Below the pieces are notes generated by a model. That model was not told the DNA's origin, searched no databases, and saw only the letters and a program-made list of their open reading frames with translations. A stretch of 64,000 nt of DNA from Cherax quadricarinatus (Eukaryota > Arthropoda > Malacostraca > Decapoda > Parastacidae): positions 13,873,376 to 13,937,375 of the forward strand of contig NC_091382.1 of the NCBI RefSeq assembly GCF_038502225.1, read 5' to 3'. Each line of letters begins with the position of its first letter. Within the stretch, counting starts at the first letter, position 1. This document shows, piece after piece, positions 42,779-55,388 of this stretch. The position numbers and the translations under genes were made by a program.

Positions 42779-43389
42779 GCATGTTGGTAATTAGTGTCAG
42801 TAATCTGGTAGTGCCGGACCAGGTCTAAGGCTTTACCCTTGAGCTGCGACCGCAAATACTGCAACTTGACGGCATCTGACAAATCGTTTCTGTCATCTAT
42901 CTGGGCTCTAAACTGATCCCAGAAAGCAATGTACTCTGTTAAGGTTCCGTCGAACGTTGGCAAATTCAACTGGCGCAACTTGGGCAACATATTAACAGGT
43001 GTGCGGTTGTTTGGGGTACCTGCAGTGTTCAACCCCACCCTTGGAATACTAGCCTTTAATGTACTTAACTTATCTTTGTACATATTCATTTCCTGATGAC
43101 AATCTACATCATCCTTATCGAATTCGTCCATAGCCTGGTGAAGACTTCCCTGGGATTCCTCATCCGCAATAGCCTGTTGCTCATATGCTGAGAATGCTCG
43201 TTCATAGGCTTCCCATTTTTCCCCCAAACTCTTCAAGCAGTCTTGCAAATCATCGCAGTCTACATTACTGCGTTGGCAAGTAGCCTTGCACCTGTTACGT
43301 ATTCTGTTCAGATGCCCTTTGTATGCTGCTACTGATCGCCTTAATTTTGTTAACACTGGACTAGACTCTCCTGAACCCCCATCTGCCAT
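42779..43389 (-). pseudogene. BEL copy 3 gag, N-terminal part, divergent
   Basis: About 204 residues from MADGGSGESSPVLTKLRRS to HAKN. The N-terminal 130 residues differ strongly from copies 1 and 2 (SNVDCDDLQDCLKSLGEKWE), while the DUF1759 core LPTFDGTLTEYIAFWDQFRA is nearly identical. It is truncated at 42779 and fused to CR1. No frameshift in what remains, so it is better preserved than copies 1 and 2 and represents another subfamily. Confidence 0.85.
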
Positions 43390-43444
43390 TGTCGATGTTT
43401 AATGAGGAGTGTGACACTAATTGCACTTTACCCAGTCCACCCCA

Positions 43445-45387
43445 CAGCACGTCACGGTGTTAGGCAAGAATGAACGAGTCTTAAGGCTTCTCAACAAGCT
43501 TAACAATTCCCTTTGTTAAATTGACTACTATGAATCAAAAATGTACACTGTTAGCTCTCAAATCCCAATCAAAAATGTGTATCGATGTGAAAGCTTAATC
43601 TAGCACTTAACTGTACAATGCCAGCAAATAATTACAGGACTTAACCTAGTCTCAGGTATAATTCACAAATCCCACATTAACATGAATCAAAGATGATGAA
43701 AATCACACAATAAAAGGTGCACTATACAAATTAAAATCACTTGGTTAACACAAGTAAATTCAACAATTCAACTTGTGAAACAGTAAATGAATAATGTATG
43801 TAACCAGCTTGGCCTGTGCCGAGCTTACTCTGTCTAGCGTGGATGGTTGGATAAGGTAAATCCTAACCTAGCTAGTGTGCTATAACTAAAACCTGGCTTT
43901 ATAACTCCCTGTAAATAATAACTAGGTTAAATCTGTCCTAGCTACTATAACCTTTTGTAAATATTGCACAAGCCTAGCCTAACTGTGGCTACCTTGCAAA
44001 TCCACTGTAAGTAATTAACACACAAGTCTCCTACTCTGGATTACTTGTAATCACTGTAAATAATTAAATTCTCAAGCTTCTCTAGCCTACCTGGCCTGCC
44101 TGTAAATTACTGCAAATAACAACTTCTGTGTATAGTCAGCTTGGCCTAGCCTCTGTGTAACTTTGACCTAGGTGTGCTAACTTAACCTAACTTTTTAAAC
44201 TGGTTCCTAACTGTGGACTAGCTATGATAGCTTAACCTAACTCTGTAAAACTGGTTCCTAACTGTGGCCTAGCTATGATAGCTTAACCTAACTCTGTTAA
44301 ACTGGTTCCTAACTGTGGCCTAGCTATGATAGCTTAACCTAGCTATTCCACATCACGGTTTTCGAAGGACCACTTTTGTGAAAATTTGTGTGGACTGCCT
44401 CCAAATGAGTCGCCTACCCTGGCAAACTCTGTTGACACCGAGCTCTGAGGTGGGTACCTCAGCCTCACAAGTGGCTTATAGGACAGATTTTCACAAATGA
44501 TTGGTATTGCAAGAAACCTCGCCTGCATGCACGTATAAAGGACTAACTTACTTGGTGTTGCAGCATATATCCTGATCTTCAACTTCCTAAGCCTAGCTTT
44601 AGCCCCTTTGGACTTTCCCTTGGAAACCACGTGCAACCGGGAGCATTAATTCCTGCAATATTCAATCGTAATTAGTGTCCTGCCTGCACCTTAGAAATTC
44701 CTATATCCAAGAGGGTATGTATCCCCTAGTATAACTATGCAGACTCAGACACTAGCTTCAGACGGCTCTGAGACACTGGTACTTACTGGGCATGCTCTCT
44801 CTGTAGCACGCCAGGCCCACAGTTAACTCAACCCACAATCTCCCAAGACACTGGCCAGAACCTACGGGAAAAGGTGAAGATCTCATCTTACTGTATGGGC
44901 TGATGGAGGAGATCATCTACGGTACATCGAGGTGCCTCTACCAGATTTCCCCAGGTCTCAGATGTGAAGACACATGGGGGCGCCGTCTGCTGTTCACGGC
45001 ACATCTTGCCCAGTCGGTGTCTGTCGTAAGAAGGGCGCTATTCTGTCTTTGTGACCCGCGCCTCCTCAATCAAGCTAGGGCTGCCAGTTCTCCCTAGCTA
45101 ACTTATCCTAGTGTTTGCCTACATTATCGGCCTATAACTACCTATGTTAAGGTCTAAGGTCTACTTTATCATTATCTACAGATGCCTTAGTAACCCTAAT
45201 ATTAGTGTACTACCAGTAAACTACCTACTCCTTCCCTGAAGAGTAAATCTATAAATTAAATAAGCTTACCAACCGCCAACCAGAGAATGCCTTGTTTGGG
45301 AGGGTTTAAGGGTCGTCCGGTTCAGCCGACCCGACGGCCATGCTGGATCTGAGCTGTGGAACTATTTGGACCAAATAAATTTCCACA
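43445..45387 (-). repeat. BEL copy 3, 5' LTR
   Basis: 1.94-kb LTR, starting TGTGGAAATTTATTTGGTCC at 45387 (minus) and ending next to ccacccca at 43437-43444. A subregion at 44190-44340 carries about three near-tandem copies of ggttcctaactgtggcctag plus ctatgatagcttaacct (about 64-bp period). Confidence 0.85.
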
Positions 45388-46846
45388 AGGCTCGTGATAG
45401 GGGCTTCTTGCAGTTCTTGATGAACACAGAGTTCCATGAGTCTGGCCCTGGGGCAGAGTGCATGGGCATGTCATTTATCGCCTGTTCGAAGTCATTTGGC
45501 GTCAGGATAACATCAGATAGGCTTGTGTTAATCAAATTTTGTGGCTCTCTCATAAAAAATTCATTTTGATCTTCGACTCTCAGTCTGGTTAGCGGCTTGC
45601 TAAAAACTGAGTCATATTGGGACTTGAGTAGCTCACTCATTTCCTTGCTGTCATCTGTGTAGGACCCATCTTGTTTAAGTAGGGGCCCAATACTGGACGT
45701 TGTTCTCGATTTTGATTTGGCATAGGAGAAGAAATACTTTGGGTTTCTTTCGATTTCATTTATGGCTTTTAGTTCTTCCCGCAATTCCTGACTCCTAAAG
45801 GATTCTTTTAGCTTAAGTTCGATGCTTGCTATTTCTCTGACCAGTGTCTCCCTACGCATTTCAGATATATTGACCTCTTTTAGCCGCTCTGTTATTCTTT
45901 TCCGTCGCCTGTAAAGGGAGCGCCTGTCTCTTTCTATTTTACATCTACTCCTCCTTTTTCTTAGAGGAATAAGCCTTGTGCATAAATCGAGTGCCACCGA
46001 GTTAATCTGTTCTAGGCATAAGTTGGGGTCTGTGTTGCTTAGTATATCTTCCCAGCTGATATCGGTTAGGACTTGGTTTACTTGGTCTCACTTTATGTTT
46101 TTGTTATTGAAGTTGAATTTGGTGAATGCTCCCTCGTGACTAATCTCATTTTGTCGGTCTGGGGCTCCGTGCATACATGTCTGAACCTCAATTATGTTGT
46201 GATCTGAGTATATTGTTTTTGATATGGTTACATTTCTTATCAGATCATCATTGTTAGTGAAGATGAGGTCTAGTGTATTCTCCAGTCTAGTAGGTTCTAT
46301 TATTTGCTGGTTTAAATTGAATTTTGTGCAGAGATTTAAAAGCTCGCATGAGTGTGAGTTTTCATCAGAGCTGCCTCCTGGTGTTATTACTGCAACAATA
46401 TTATTTGCTATATTCCTCCATTTTAGGTGCCTTAAGTTGAAATCCCCCAGGAGCAAGATGTTGGGTGCAGGAGCTGGAAGATTTTCCAGACAGTGGTCAA
46501 TTTTTAACAGCTGTTCCTGGAATTGCTGGGATGTTGCATCCGGAGGCTTGTAGACTACCACAATGACTAGGTTTTGGTTCTCGACCTTTACTGCTAAAAC
46601 TTCCACTACATCATTTGAGGCATTTAGCAGTTCTGTGCAAACAAGTGACTCTGCAATGTATAGGCCAAACCCCCCCTTTTGCCTGTTCACTCTGTCACAT
46701 CTGTATAGGTTGTAACCTGGGATCCATATTTCGTTGTCCAAGTGATCCTTTATGTGGGTCTCAGTGAAAGCCGCGAACATTGCCTTTGCCTCTGGAAGCA
46801 GTCCACGAATGCAGAGGCAAAGGCAATGTTCGCGGCTTTCACTGAG
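45388..46846 (-). pseudogene. LINE-C copy with endonuclease open and snap-back 5' end
   Basis: Minus strand. Endonuclease (46088-46780): MFAAFTETHIKDHLD, VVVYKPPDAT, ILLLGDFNLRHLKW, SDHNIIEVQTC, one open frame. Then a basic linker and RT N-terminus (45362-45997): RRSRCKIERDRRSLYRRRKR, DMPMHSAPGPDSWNSVFI. It is cut at 45388 by the BEL LTR. The 5' end (46760-46846) folds back on itself with 35-bp perfect arms and a 17-bp loop. Confidence 0.85.
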
Positions 46847-49816
46847 TGACTAGCTCCCTTAAGGTTTACTATACAAATAGTAGGAGTCTAAGAAATAAGA
46901 TAGATGAGCTAAAATTACTTGCAAGTGTAGGTAATATAGATATTGGTATAACAGAGACCTGGTTCAACCTGAAAGATAGAGAAATGCCTTCTGAATGCAA
47001 CATACAGGGTTATAAACTATTCCACACTGATAGGGTCAACAGGAAGGGTGGTGGTGTGGCGATATGTGTCAGAGAAAATTTAAATTGTTGTCTTAGACAT
47101 GATATAAGATTCGAAACATCGAACACAGAATCGGTTTGGCTTCAGTTTCTCGAGGGTCGTGACAAATTAATTTTTGGTGTGATTTATAGGCCCCCAAACC
47201 TTGGTAGGGAGTGCAATAAGCTGTTATGGGACGAAATTAATAAGGCATCTAGATATGAAAATGTTGTGATAATGGGAGATTTTAACTTTAGACAAATTGA
47301 TTGGAACAATATGACAGGAAATCTTGAGTCTAGTGACTTTCTTGATACGGTTCAGGATTGCTTTTTAGAACAGGTTATGACAGAACCAACTAGAGGAAAC
47401 AGTCTGCTTGACTTGGTTCTTGCCAACAAACATTCACTAATTAATAATCTTGAGGTTAATGATGAGCTTGGGGAAAGTGATCACAAATCACTTAGTTTCA
47501 ATATATCATGGAATTACCCAGATAACTGCAATCAAATCTCTGTCCCAGATTTTCGCTTGGCCGATTTCATAGGACTGAAAAATTACTTGGGTGGGCTAAA
47601 TTGGGAAGTCCTGACTATGGGTCAGGTAGGTGATCTTGGTTGACAATATGACGTTTTTCAGAGCATAGTTCTAGCTGCCCAGACAACTTTTGTTCTGAGT
47701 AGGGAAATTAGATCTAACAAAAATGATCCCAAATGGATGAACAATATATTAAAACATCTCATTGGTCAAAAGAGAGGCATATATAGGCGTATCAAAAGAG
47801 GGGATGGGCAGTTAAGAAATCAATGTATTCAATTAAAGAGAGAAATAAAAAAAAGGAATAAGAAAACCAAAAAGAGATTATGAGGTTAAGGTCACAAGGG
47901 ATTCAAAGACTAACCCAAAAGGGTTCTTTCAGGTACACAGAAGTAAGATTAGGGACAAGATTGGCCCACTTAAGAGTAACTCTGGTCAGATCACTGACAG
48001 TGATAAGGATATGTGTGAAATTCTAAATACCTACTTCCTCTCAGTTTTCACCCAGGAAAATACTAGCGATATTCCTGAAATAATAGATTACGTAGAACAG
48101 GATGATAAACTATGTATGATTGCGGTAACTAGTGACATGGTCCTCAGACAAATAGAGAAACTAAAACCTAACAAATCCCCAGGTCCTGATGAACTGCTTG
48201 CAAGGGTGTTAAAGGAATGTAAAGAGGAACTTAGCATACCTTTGGCTAATCTTTTTAACATATCACTACAAACTGGCATAGTGCCTGAAAAGTGGAAAAT
48301 GGCAAATGTAATACCTATTTACAAGGCAGGTGACAGGTCCTTGGCTTCGAACTATAGACCAATAAGCCTTACCTCCATAGTTGGAAAATTTTTGGAATCA
48401 ATAATTGCCGAAGCAATTCATAGCCATCTTTACAGGCACAGCTTGATTAATGAATCTCAACAAAGGGGCATTCCTGTCTTATGAATTTACTAATTTTTTT
48501 CACTAAGGTGTTTGAGGAGGTAGATCATGGTAATGAATATAATATTGTGTATATGGACTTCAGTAAAGCTTTTGATAGAGTTCCACACCAGAGGCTATTG
48601 AGGAAACTTAGGGCACACGGAATAGGAGGAGAAATTTTTTCCTGGGTACAGGCATGGCTGACAAATAGACAGCAGAGAGTTTGCATAAATGGGGAGAAAT
48701 TAGAATGGGGGCACGTCACAAGCGGTGTTCCTCAGGGGTCAGTGTTGGGCCCGTTGTTGTTCACAATTTACATAAACGACATAGATGAGGGAATAAATAG
48801 TGACATAAGCAAATTTGCTGATGACACCAAAATAGGCCTTTCAATTCATTCTAATGAATTGGAAGGCCAGGATGATTTGAATAGACTGACACACTGGTCG
48901 TAGAAGTGGCAGATGCAGTTTAATATTGACAAATGCAAAGTTCTAAATGTTGGACAGTTAAATAACCATGCCACATATAAACTAAGTAATGTAGATCTTA
49001 ATACTACCGATTGCGAAAAGGATTTAGGAGTTCTGGTTAGCAGTAATCTAAAACCAAGACAACAGTGCATTAGTGTTCGCAATAAAGCTAACTGAATTCT
49101 TGGCTTCATATCTAGAAGTATAAATAAAAGAAGTCCTCAGGTTGTTCTTCAACTCTATATATCCTTGGTTAGGCCTCATTTAGACTATGCTGCTCAGTTC
49201 TGGTCACCGTATTACCGAATGGATATAAATGCTCTGGAAAACTTACAAAGGAGGATGACAAAGATGATCCCACATATCAGAAATCTTCCCTATGAGGATA
49301 GACTGAAGGCCCTGAATCTGCACTCTCTCGAAAGGCGTAGAATTAGGGGGAATATGATCGAGGTGTATAAATGGAAAACAGGAATAAATAAAGGGGATGT
49401 AAATAGTGTGCTGAAAATTTCCAGCCAAGACAGGACTCGCAGCAATGGTTTCAAGATGGAAAAATTCAGATTCAGGAAGGATATAGGAAAGCACTGGTTT
49501 GGCAATAGAGTTGTGGATGAGTGGAACAAGCTCCCGAGTACAGTTATTGAGGCTAAAACGTTGTGTAGTTTTAAAAATAGGTCAGATAAATGCATGAGTG
49601 TGTGTGGGTGGGTGTGAGTTGGACCTGACTAGCTTGTGCTGCTGGGTCTGGTACAGTGCTCCATCCTTGAGTGGGGATGACCAGGCTGGGTGGGTCATTG
49701 GGATTATCTGGGGGGTGGGTCATTGGTCTAATCTGGGGGCAGACATGGACCTGCTCTGCATGGGTCAGTAGGCATGTTGCAGTGTTCCTTCTTTCTTATG
49801 TTCTTATGTTCTTATG
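46847..49816 (+). pseudogene. CR1 copy, endonuclease to 3' tail
   Basis: Plus strand. Endonuclease (46846-47643): YYTNSRSLRNKIDELKLLAS, ITETWFNLKD, VIYRPPN, VVIMGDFNFRQIDW, SDHKSLSFNISW, open. Then a broken linker, RT N-terminus (48011-48484), RT core (48481-48903) with [26 protein letters not shown] and FADDTKI, and C-terminus (49165-49617). Lesions at 47641, 47880, 48480, 48901 and 49095. It ends in TTCTTATG repeats (49793-49816). Confidence 0.9.
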
Positions 49817-50196
49817 TATCAAAAGCTTTATGTAAATCAATGAAGATCCCCAATGGGACTTCTTTTTCTCGAGTGCAGTGCATATTTGTGTTAGCATGTG
49901 TATAATATCATCATTCGTATTTTTATTAGGCCTGAACCCAAATTGACAGGGGTTGAGTATATTGTGGGAGATGAGGTAGGAATAGATTTGCTTATGAATT
50001 AGTTTTTCAAAGATTTTAGAGAGAGAGTGAAAGTTGAATATTGGCCTATAGTTATTCAAGTCTGCTTGATCTCCTCCTTTATGTATCGGGGTGGCCCTTG
50101 CTATTTTGAGAACTATAGGGAAGGTAGAGGATTCGATGGATTTATTAAAGAGTGTTGCAATGATTGGTGACAGCACTTGTGAAGTTTTTTTGGCAT
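49817..50196 (-). pseudogene. LINE-B-type fragment, part 1
   Basis: Minus-strand RT N-terminus: LKIARATPIHKGGDQADLNN and CQFGFRPNKNTND. About 90% like LINE-B. It is interrupted at the TTAA at 50197 and continues at 51274. Confidence 0.85.
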
Positions 50197-50200
50197 TTAA

Positions 50201-51269
50201 CCCCATGATTATCGCAACCCCATATCCTGAGGTGTCTCCTGGTGTCCAAAAAATCCCCCCCCCCCCCCCAAAAAAAAAAAAAAAAAAAAAATCTTATGAG
50301 ATGATAAAGAATCTTGTCCCAATTGCAATGACACCAAAAGAACAAAATTTGATGGAAAACTGATGGAATTATGCTCTCGCAAAGTTAGCAACCTCGGAGA
50401 TATTTACGAATTTTACTAATCAGCGATTTTGCCCACATTGAGCCATTGTTCCAGTCGACCAAACTCATAGCTATTTGTATAGAACTCCATTTTTTCTATC
50501 GGTTGAGTACAAGAAACTGCCCATTTACCAATTACAACTACCCAATAACATGGTCAGAAATTTGCAATTTGGCCAATTTCATGAAAATTAAAAAATATGA
50601 CAATTTCAAAATAGGGTCCAGAATGAACAATGCAGACATTCCTGGCTCTAAAGTAACATTTCCTTTGTTTATCAGTTAAATCTCCAGGGCCCTCTAATAT
50701 TACTCTTGCTTTCTATTTCAAATTTTTATTCAAACAAAAAATAGAAGATTTACTGTCATGCAGACTAATGCAATATTGTAATAATTGTATAAATAATTTC
50801 AATCCATTCATGACTGCATTTTAGAATGGCTCCTTGGACATTTATTGGAAAATGACATCATTTGCTTACTTTTGAACATCGGCAAAAATCAAACATTTCC
50901 CCTACATTGAGCTGCATTTCAAGGTTCTTTTCACTGTAAAACCAGTCAGAATCACCTCTATTTCTATAATATGTTTTTCATTCTATGAAATGAGACCAAG
51001 AAAACTAGAATACAACCATAAATACAATATGAAAATAGATCACAAAGTTGGCATTTTAAATAAAAAAAGGTAGGATTTTTTTTTCTCATGCACTGCGTGC
51101 TGCAGGATTTTTTTTATATGGTGCACACTGACCACACAGACCCATTCTCTCACATGTGGGCCTACCAACTTTCTTCTGCTTGATTTGAAGCCGCTAGAAT
51201 TTATGAGAATATATACATCAAAAACAGTGGTTCATAAGACGTATATATACGACTGAAACAGTCAAAGGA
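50201..51269. mobile_element. piggyBac-like non-autonomous element 2
   Basis: 1069 bp between TTAA at 50197-50200 and TTAA at 51270-51273, within LINE-B-type sequence whose intact relative at about 34135 has a single ttTTAAatc-type site. Ends are CCCC on the left and AGGA on the right, so the inverted repeats are poor. It shares internal sequence with 18200-18630 and 28730-30420. It contains a C10/A24 homopolymer junction at 50256-50291. No transposase. Confidence 0.7.
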
Positions 51270-51273
51270 TTAA

Positions 51274-51640
51274 ATCTCCTGTCTTATTCTTATTCTTTAT
51301 TCTTAAGTGAGACTTCTGTTGGGTTGGATGGAGCTAGGAACAGTGTGTTCGGGTAGGTGCCAGTGAGGCAGTCATTGGGTGGGGTATTTGAGCTTGGGAT
51401 TTTACCTGCAAGGTTTTTTCCTGTGGTGGAGAAGAAAACATTGAGTCTGCAGTTTCAGTTGGTGGGAGTAGGGATTCATCTGGTTTTGTTAATGTGATTG
51501 TTCTGTTTCCTTATATCTTTTTTTGTTCCTAGAATTTCAGATAGGGTTCTTGTGGGTTTTTTTTATATCACCTTTTAAGTTGGATGGTCTGTTCTCATAA
51601 TTCAATTTGTTTGGTCTCTGACCTCTTAGAGTTACACAGA
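51274..51640 (-). pseudogene. LINE-B-type fragment, part 2
   Basis: Continues the linker region from 50196 (compare 34140-34500 in LINE-B). Degraded, no open frame. Confidence 0.75.
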
Positions 51641-51774
51641 AAATAGAGATATTAGATAAGAGATAGCCTAAGGCCTTAATGAAGCATCACTTTGTACAAT
51701 TAAAAAGAATGAGATAAATATAGGAGTTTTTGTGATGAATAACTGACTTATTTGAGTGATAGGCTTTTGACAGA

Positions 51775-52012
51775 CTTACTTAACTGACTTGCTGACTTGA
51801 CTGACTTTACTGACTTACTGACCTTACTGACTTTATTGACTGACTTATTGACTTCACCAACTTGACTGATATACTGACTTAATTTACTGACTTACTGAGT
51901 GGCTTACTGACTGACTTTACTGACTGACTTACTGACTGACTTGCTGACTACTGACTACTGACTGGCTACTGACTGGATTGATTTACTGACTTGACTGATT
52001 TACTGAGTGAAC
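51775..52012. repeat. Degenerate TGACTTAC-type tandem repeat
   Basis: Irregular run of ctgactta, ctgactga and ctgactac units over about 240 bp. Bases 51641-51774 are unassigned. Confidence 0.85.
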
Positions 52013-52024
52013 TTAAAGTTAGAC

Positions 52025-52140
52025 CTTTTCACTGAAGAGGATCCTGACAAATCTAGAAGCAGTGCTCTGAAACGGTGTATAGAGCTGCTGACACCATACC
52101 ATTAGCTCAGGAAATCCATTACAGAATTTATACACACTCC
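52025..52140. repeat. Unclassified dispersed repeat, copy 2
   Basis: Reverse complement of 28600-28685, sharing aatctagaagcagtgctctg. Bases 52141-52440 hold nothing I recognise. Confidence 0.6.
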
Positions 52141-52449
52141 AGTACAACCATCAACTTCCGTATCAGATCCTCTATCATCCACCTCAGCTCAGTAGCGCCA
52201 CAGCATAACTATCCACTCTCTTCACAATCATCAACAAACACCAACACCCACAATTTAAGGTAGTCTTAAGCAGTATAAACAACATAATACTTCACAGCAA
52301 TGAACTAAAATTACATATTCACTTTTATTTTTGTAAGATCAGAAGGTATAAAAAGAAACTTGGCTCTTTGGGGGTTCCCAAGAACACAACCCTATTTTTC
52401 TTATAAGTTCTTCAGTTTATCATGGATTTACCTGACACGGCGTTTTTAG

Positions 52450-53045
52450 GAACGTAACTACTGTATAATATAACTGTCTACTGTACCACAAAGAGCACTA
52501 CTTACACTATATTATTCACTGATCTACCCCTACCTCACCTATGCTATTTGTGCCTGGGATTCCACAATGACAAATTGCCTAAAGCCAATAATAACCCAGC
52601 AAAAAAGCTGCAGTGCAAATGATCACACAATGCACAGCTAGACAACACCCCTTCGCTCTTCAAAGACCTAAACCTACTCACTATACAAACCATTCACTCA
52701 TACTACTGTGCAGCTTACATTTACAGAACAATTAATTCTAATATTAATCCCAACCTGAAGTGTTTTCTTGACAGTCACAATAGGACTCATAGACATGATG
52801 CTAGACACAAAAATCTCTATGACATTCTCTGTGCCAGGCTAAAATTTAAAAAAACTCAGTGTACATAAAAGGGCCCAAAATCTGTAACTCTCTGCCAGAA
52901 ATCTCCAGAACCACTGGCTCAGCTATCATTTTCAAAACTACAGTTAAAAACACCTAATCTCCTTAACCTATCCCAACTGATCATAAATTAATTTGTAAAA
53001 ACTATAAAGGACTAATGAAATGGATAAATGAACATTTAATATCAC
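52450..53045 (+). pseudogene. LINE-A/B-type RT C-terminal relic
   Basis: Plus-strand, heavily decayed C-terminal RT region: the equivalents of the YLTYAICAWGS, QQKAAVR, LYDIPR and KGPKIWNTLPE segments can be followed at about 52525-52900, across stops and shifts. It continues into 3' UTR after the Tigger insertion. Confidence 0.7.
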
Positions 53046-53936
53046 TTTTAACTTTATTGAAGACTCTTATTGGCGTATGGAACACATGAGGAGGGGCGAG
53101 GGAGGAGAAGTTATTGGTTGGAAGGGGAATTCCCTTCCTTAAGGACTTCAGGTATCAAGTCCCTATCTGGGGTTACTTTCCTTTTTTGTCCTTTTCTGGC
53201 ACTGGACCCCTGTCACACAAAAAATCTGTCCAGAGAGGTCTGTTTCTGGTGTCTCTTTAAAATTTGCCTAAAATGGGACAAGGCATTGTTATTGAACGTG
53301 TTACAGACACAGCTTGCATCAGCTTTGTTAGGGTGATATTTCTCCACAAATCTTTGCAACTCATTCCACTTTGCACACACATGTCCTTAATCAATGAAGA
53401 AGCACATTCTCCCCTCTCTCTTCCTCCTCCTCTTAAGCAATTTTCTCAGCTGTGATCTGTTGTTGTTCCACTATAAGGTGTTACAGCTCTTCAGTGGTTA
53501 GTTATTCCCTATGGTCATTCACCAACTCTTTCACATCCTGGCCACTCACATCCAACCCCATACTTTGCTATGAGTTTTTTCTTGAATTCTGTCATGTTTC
53601 TTCCCGTCTTTATCAAAGGACTGACACTCGGAACTTTCTTTGGCTCTTTGGTGGCTTATTTAGCTGTAGCACTCAATAAACAAACACAAAAAAATGGATT
53701 ATAATGAAATGTTTCGGTTGAACGTGCAAGGTAATGCTCACTCAGTGAGAAACTGACTTACTCATAATGTGTGGGATGCTTTGTGTGGCGCGGGCAGGCA
53801 GACACATTCAATACAAGGGACCAAAGGAAACCAAAATGATGAATGAAATCTGGGACAAAATTAAAAAAAAAAAGTCGTCGAAAACTGAATTTGATGAAAA
53901 CTAGGGCAAACGAAAACCGAGGTTCTACTGTAATAG
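53046..53936 (-). pseudogene. Tigger/pogo-like DNA transposon fossil
   Basis: Right end is the reverse complement of CAGTAGAACCTCGGTTTTCG, a Tigger-like terminus, next to TA. On minus a transposase start (MTEFKKKLIAKYG near 53590) is followed after a large internal deletion and stops by a C-terminal piece, WNELQRFVEKYHPNKADAS and SHFRQILKRHQKQTSLDRFF (53220-53390). The left inverted repeat is not seen. It splits a LINE-A/B relic. Confidence 0.7.
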
Positions 53937-54135
53937 AACATTAATTTTTCTTGTATTCATTGTAAACTCACCTAATGACCATATGTGCAAATTTACTGCA
54001 CTGTTATTGTTTTATTAATCTTGAGTTAGTCTTAAATTTGCCCAAAATGCTCTGCATATAAAGGGGCTTTTTGGCATGTACACCCAACTGTTATACTCCT
54101 TTGTACATACATGTATCATATTATAATAAACTTAT
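53937..54135 (+). mobile_element. LINE-A/B-type 3' UTR relic
   Basis: Matches the reverse complement of LINE-B 3' UTR (32304-32430): shared atgct-tgcatata-gtggcttt-ggcatg order and tgtac-atgtat before an AATAAA-like tail. It completes the relic interrupted by the Tigger element. Bases 54136-54250 are unassigned. Confidence 0.65.
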
Positions 54136-54254
54136 TATTAGAATTATTAATATCTAAACCTAAATTTCTTTGGAAGTCATCTGGGGTTTACTAAAAGTTT
54201 TTTTTTTTTTACTAGGTATAAAGTGAGATGTGCAGAGTCACATAGTGTAGAAAA

Positions 54255-54470
54255 TGTCAAAAAGCAGGTAAACCTGGACACTCCATTAGATCCTCACCAC
54301 TTCATCCCATACCTGCAGATGGAGATCCTTGGCTGAGCTAATTATTGACTGTGTGGGACCATTTCTAAACACATAGTCAGTGCAGCAGAATCAAATTATC
54401 AACTAAATGGGTCTCACCATCATGGACAACTTTATATTAGCTACTAGAGCAGAGTAAATTCACATTGTCA
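54255..54470 (+). pseudogene. Ty3/gypsy integrase relic
   Basis: Decayed copy of the integrase region at 61018-61200: gtaaacctggacactccatt, acctgcagatggagatcctt and attattgactgtgtgggacc align with the functional-looking copy. Full of stops. The same family was therefore present here long before the copy at 57545. Bases 54471-54677 show nothing recognisable. Confidence 0.75.
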
Positions 54471-54677
54471 ACTGGAAATGCATCACCATCATCTACTGAA
54501 TAGTATACATCTTGTCAGTGAAAGAAGAAGTCTGATGAAATTTTAAAATATTGCAAAAAACATTGGATGCCTTCATCTCACCTTAATTAGGAAGAATTAC
54601 ATATTTCACCTCATTATTTATTAACACATAAGCTTATTACATTTTCCTGTCTGTGTTTCAGGTAATTACTTACATGC

Positions 54678-55388
54678 CTCTAAAGCAGTGGTTCCCAAAC
54701 TGGGGGTAAATTACCCCCTGGGGGTAATTTAACCATTTTTGGGGGGTAATGGAGGGGTGACAGAAAAAAAGTTATGAATTCTGAAAATCAAGAAAACAAT
54801 GTGGTACCTGGTATGAGGATTATTGTTAACTTTGTCTTAGTATATAAAGTTGTAAAGTAAACCTATTATAAGTAAGTAATAAAGTTAAACCAAATAACAA
54901 TAAACATCAAAAACTAATATACAGTATTAGAAAAGAAGAAATATATAGCTAAGTGTGTGGAAACTAAAAAGTATTTTGAAAAGTATGCTTCAGGACAAAA
55001 GTCACTCAGTAGCCCAGATCGACCTGTCCAGTACGCGTCACTCACTTCCTGAGGCTGCCTCTATTTCACACTGTCAGTTTATCTGTGAGCATCAGCCGAG
55101 GTAGACATAAGCTGGTATGTATGTGTACTGCCCTGTGCAGTATATAGTTAGTATTTACCCACTGATACTGTGAATTTGTAGCTATTATTAATTTTATATA
55201 TAATGTATGTGTGGTTCTTACGTTTTCAATGGTTTTGCTAGGATTAGCAGAGTATGCGAGGCTGTATACGTTCACGTTTAGCCATATATATCAATAATAA
55301 CAACATTTTGTGAAAGGGGTAACATGCTTTATGTGGCACGTTAAATTGGGTAAAAAGCTGAAAAAGTTTGGGAACCACTGCTCTAAAG
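54678..55388. mobile_element. hAT-type MITE with 8-bp TSD
   Basis: 695-bp element (54686-55380) with inverted ends CAGTGGTTCCCAAACT and AGTTTGGGAACCACTG and a perfect 8-bp target duplication ctctaaag (54678-54685, 55381-55388). The end sequence and 8-bp duplication are diagnostic of hAT. No transposase; AT-rich inside with a G-rich subterminal stretch (gggggtaaattaccccctgg). Bases 55389-55714 are unassigned. Confidence 0.93.

Noticed and set aside
53070..53679. Plus-strand ORFs of 60-90 residues
   Set aside because: Antisense to the Tigger transposase remnant.
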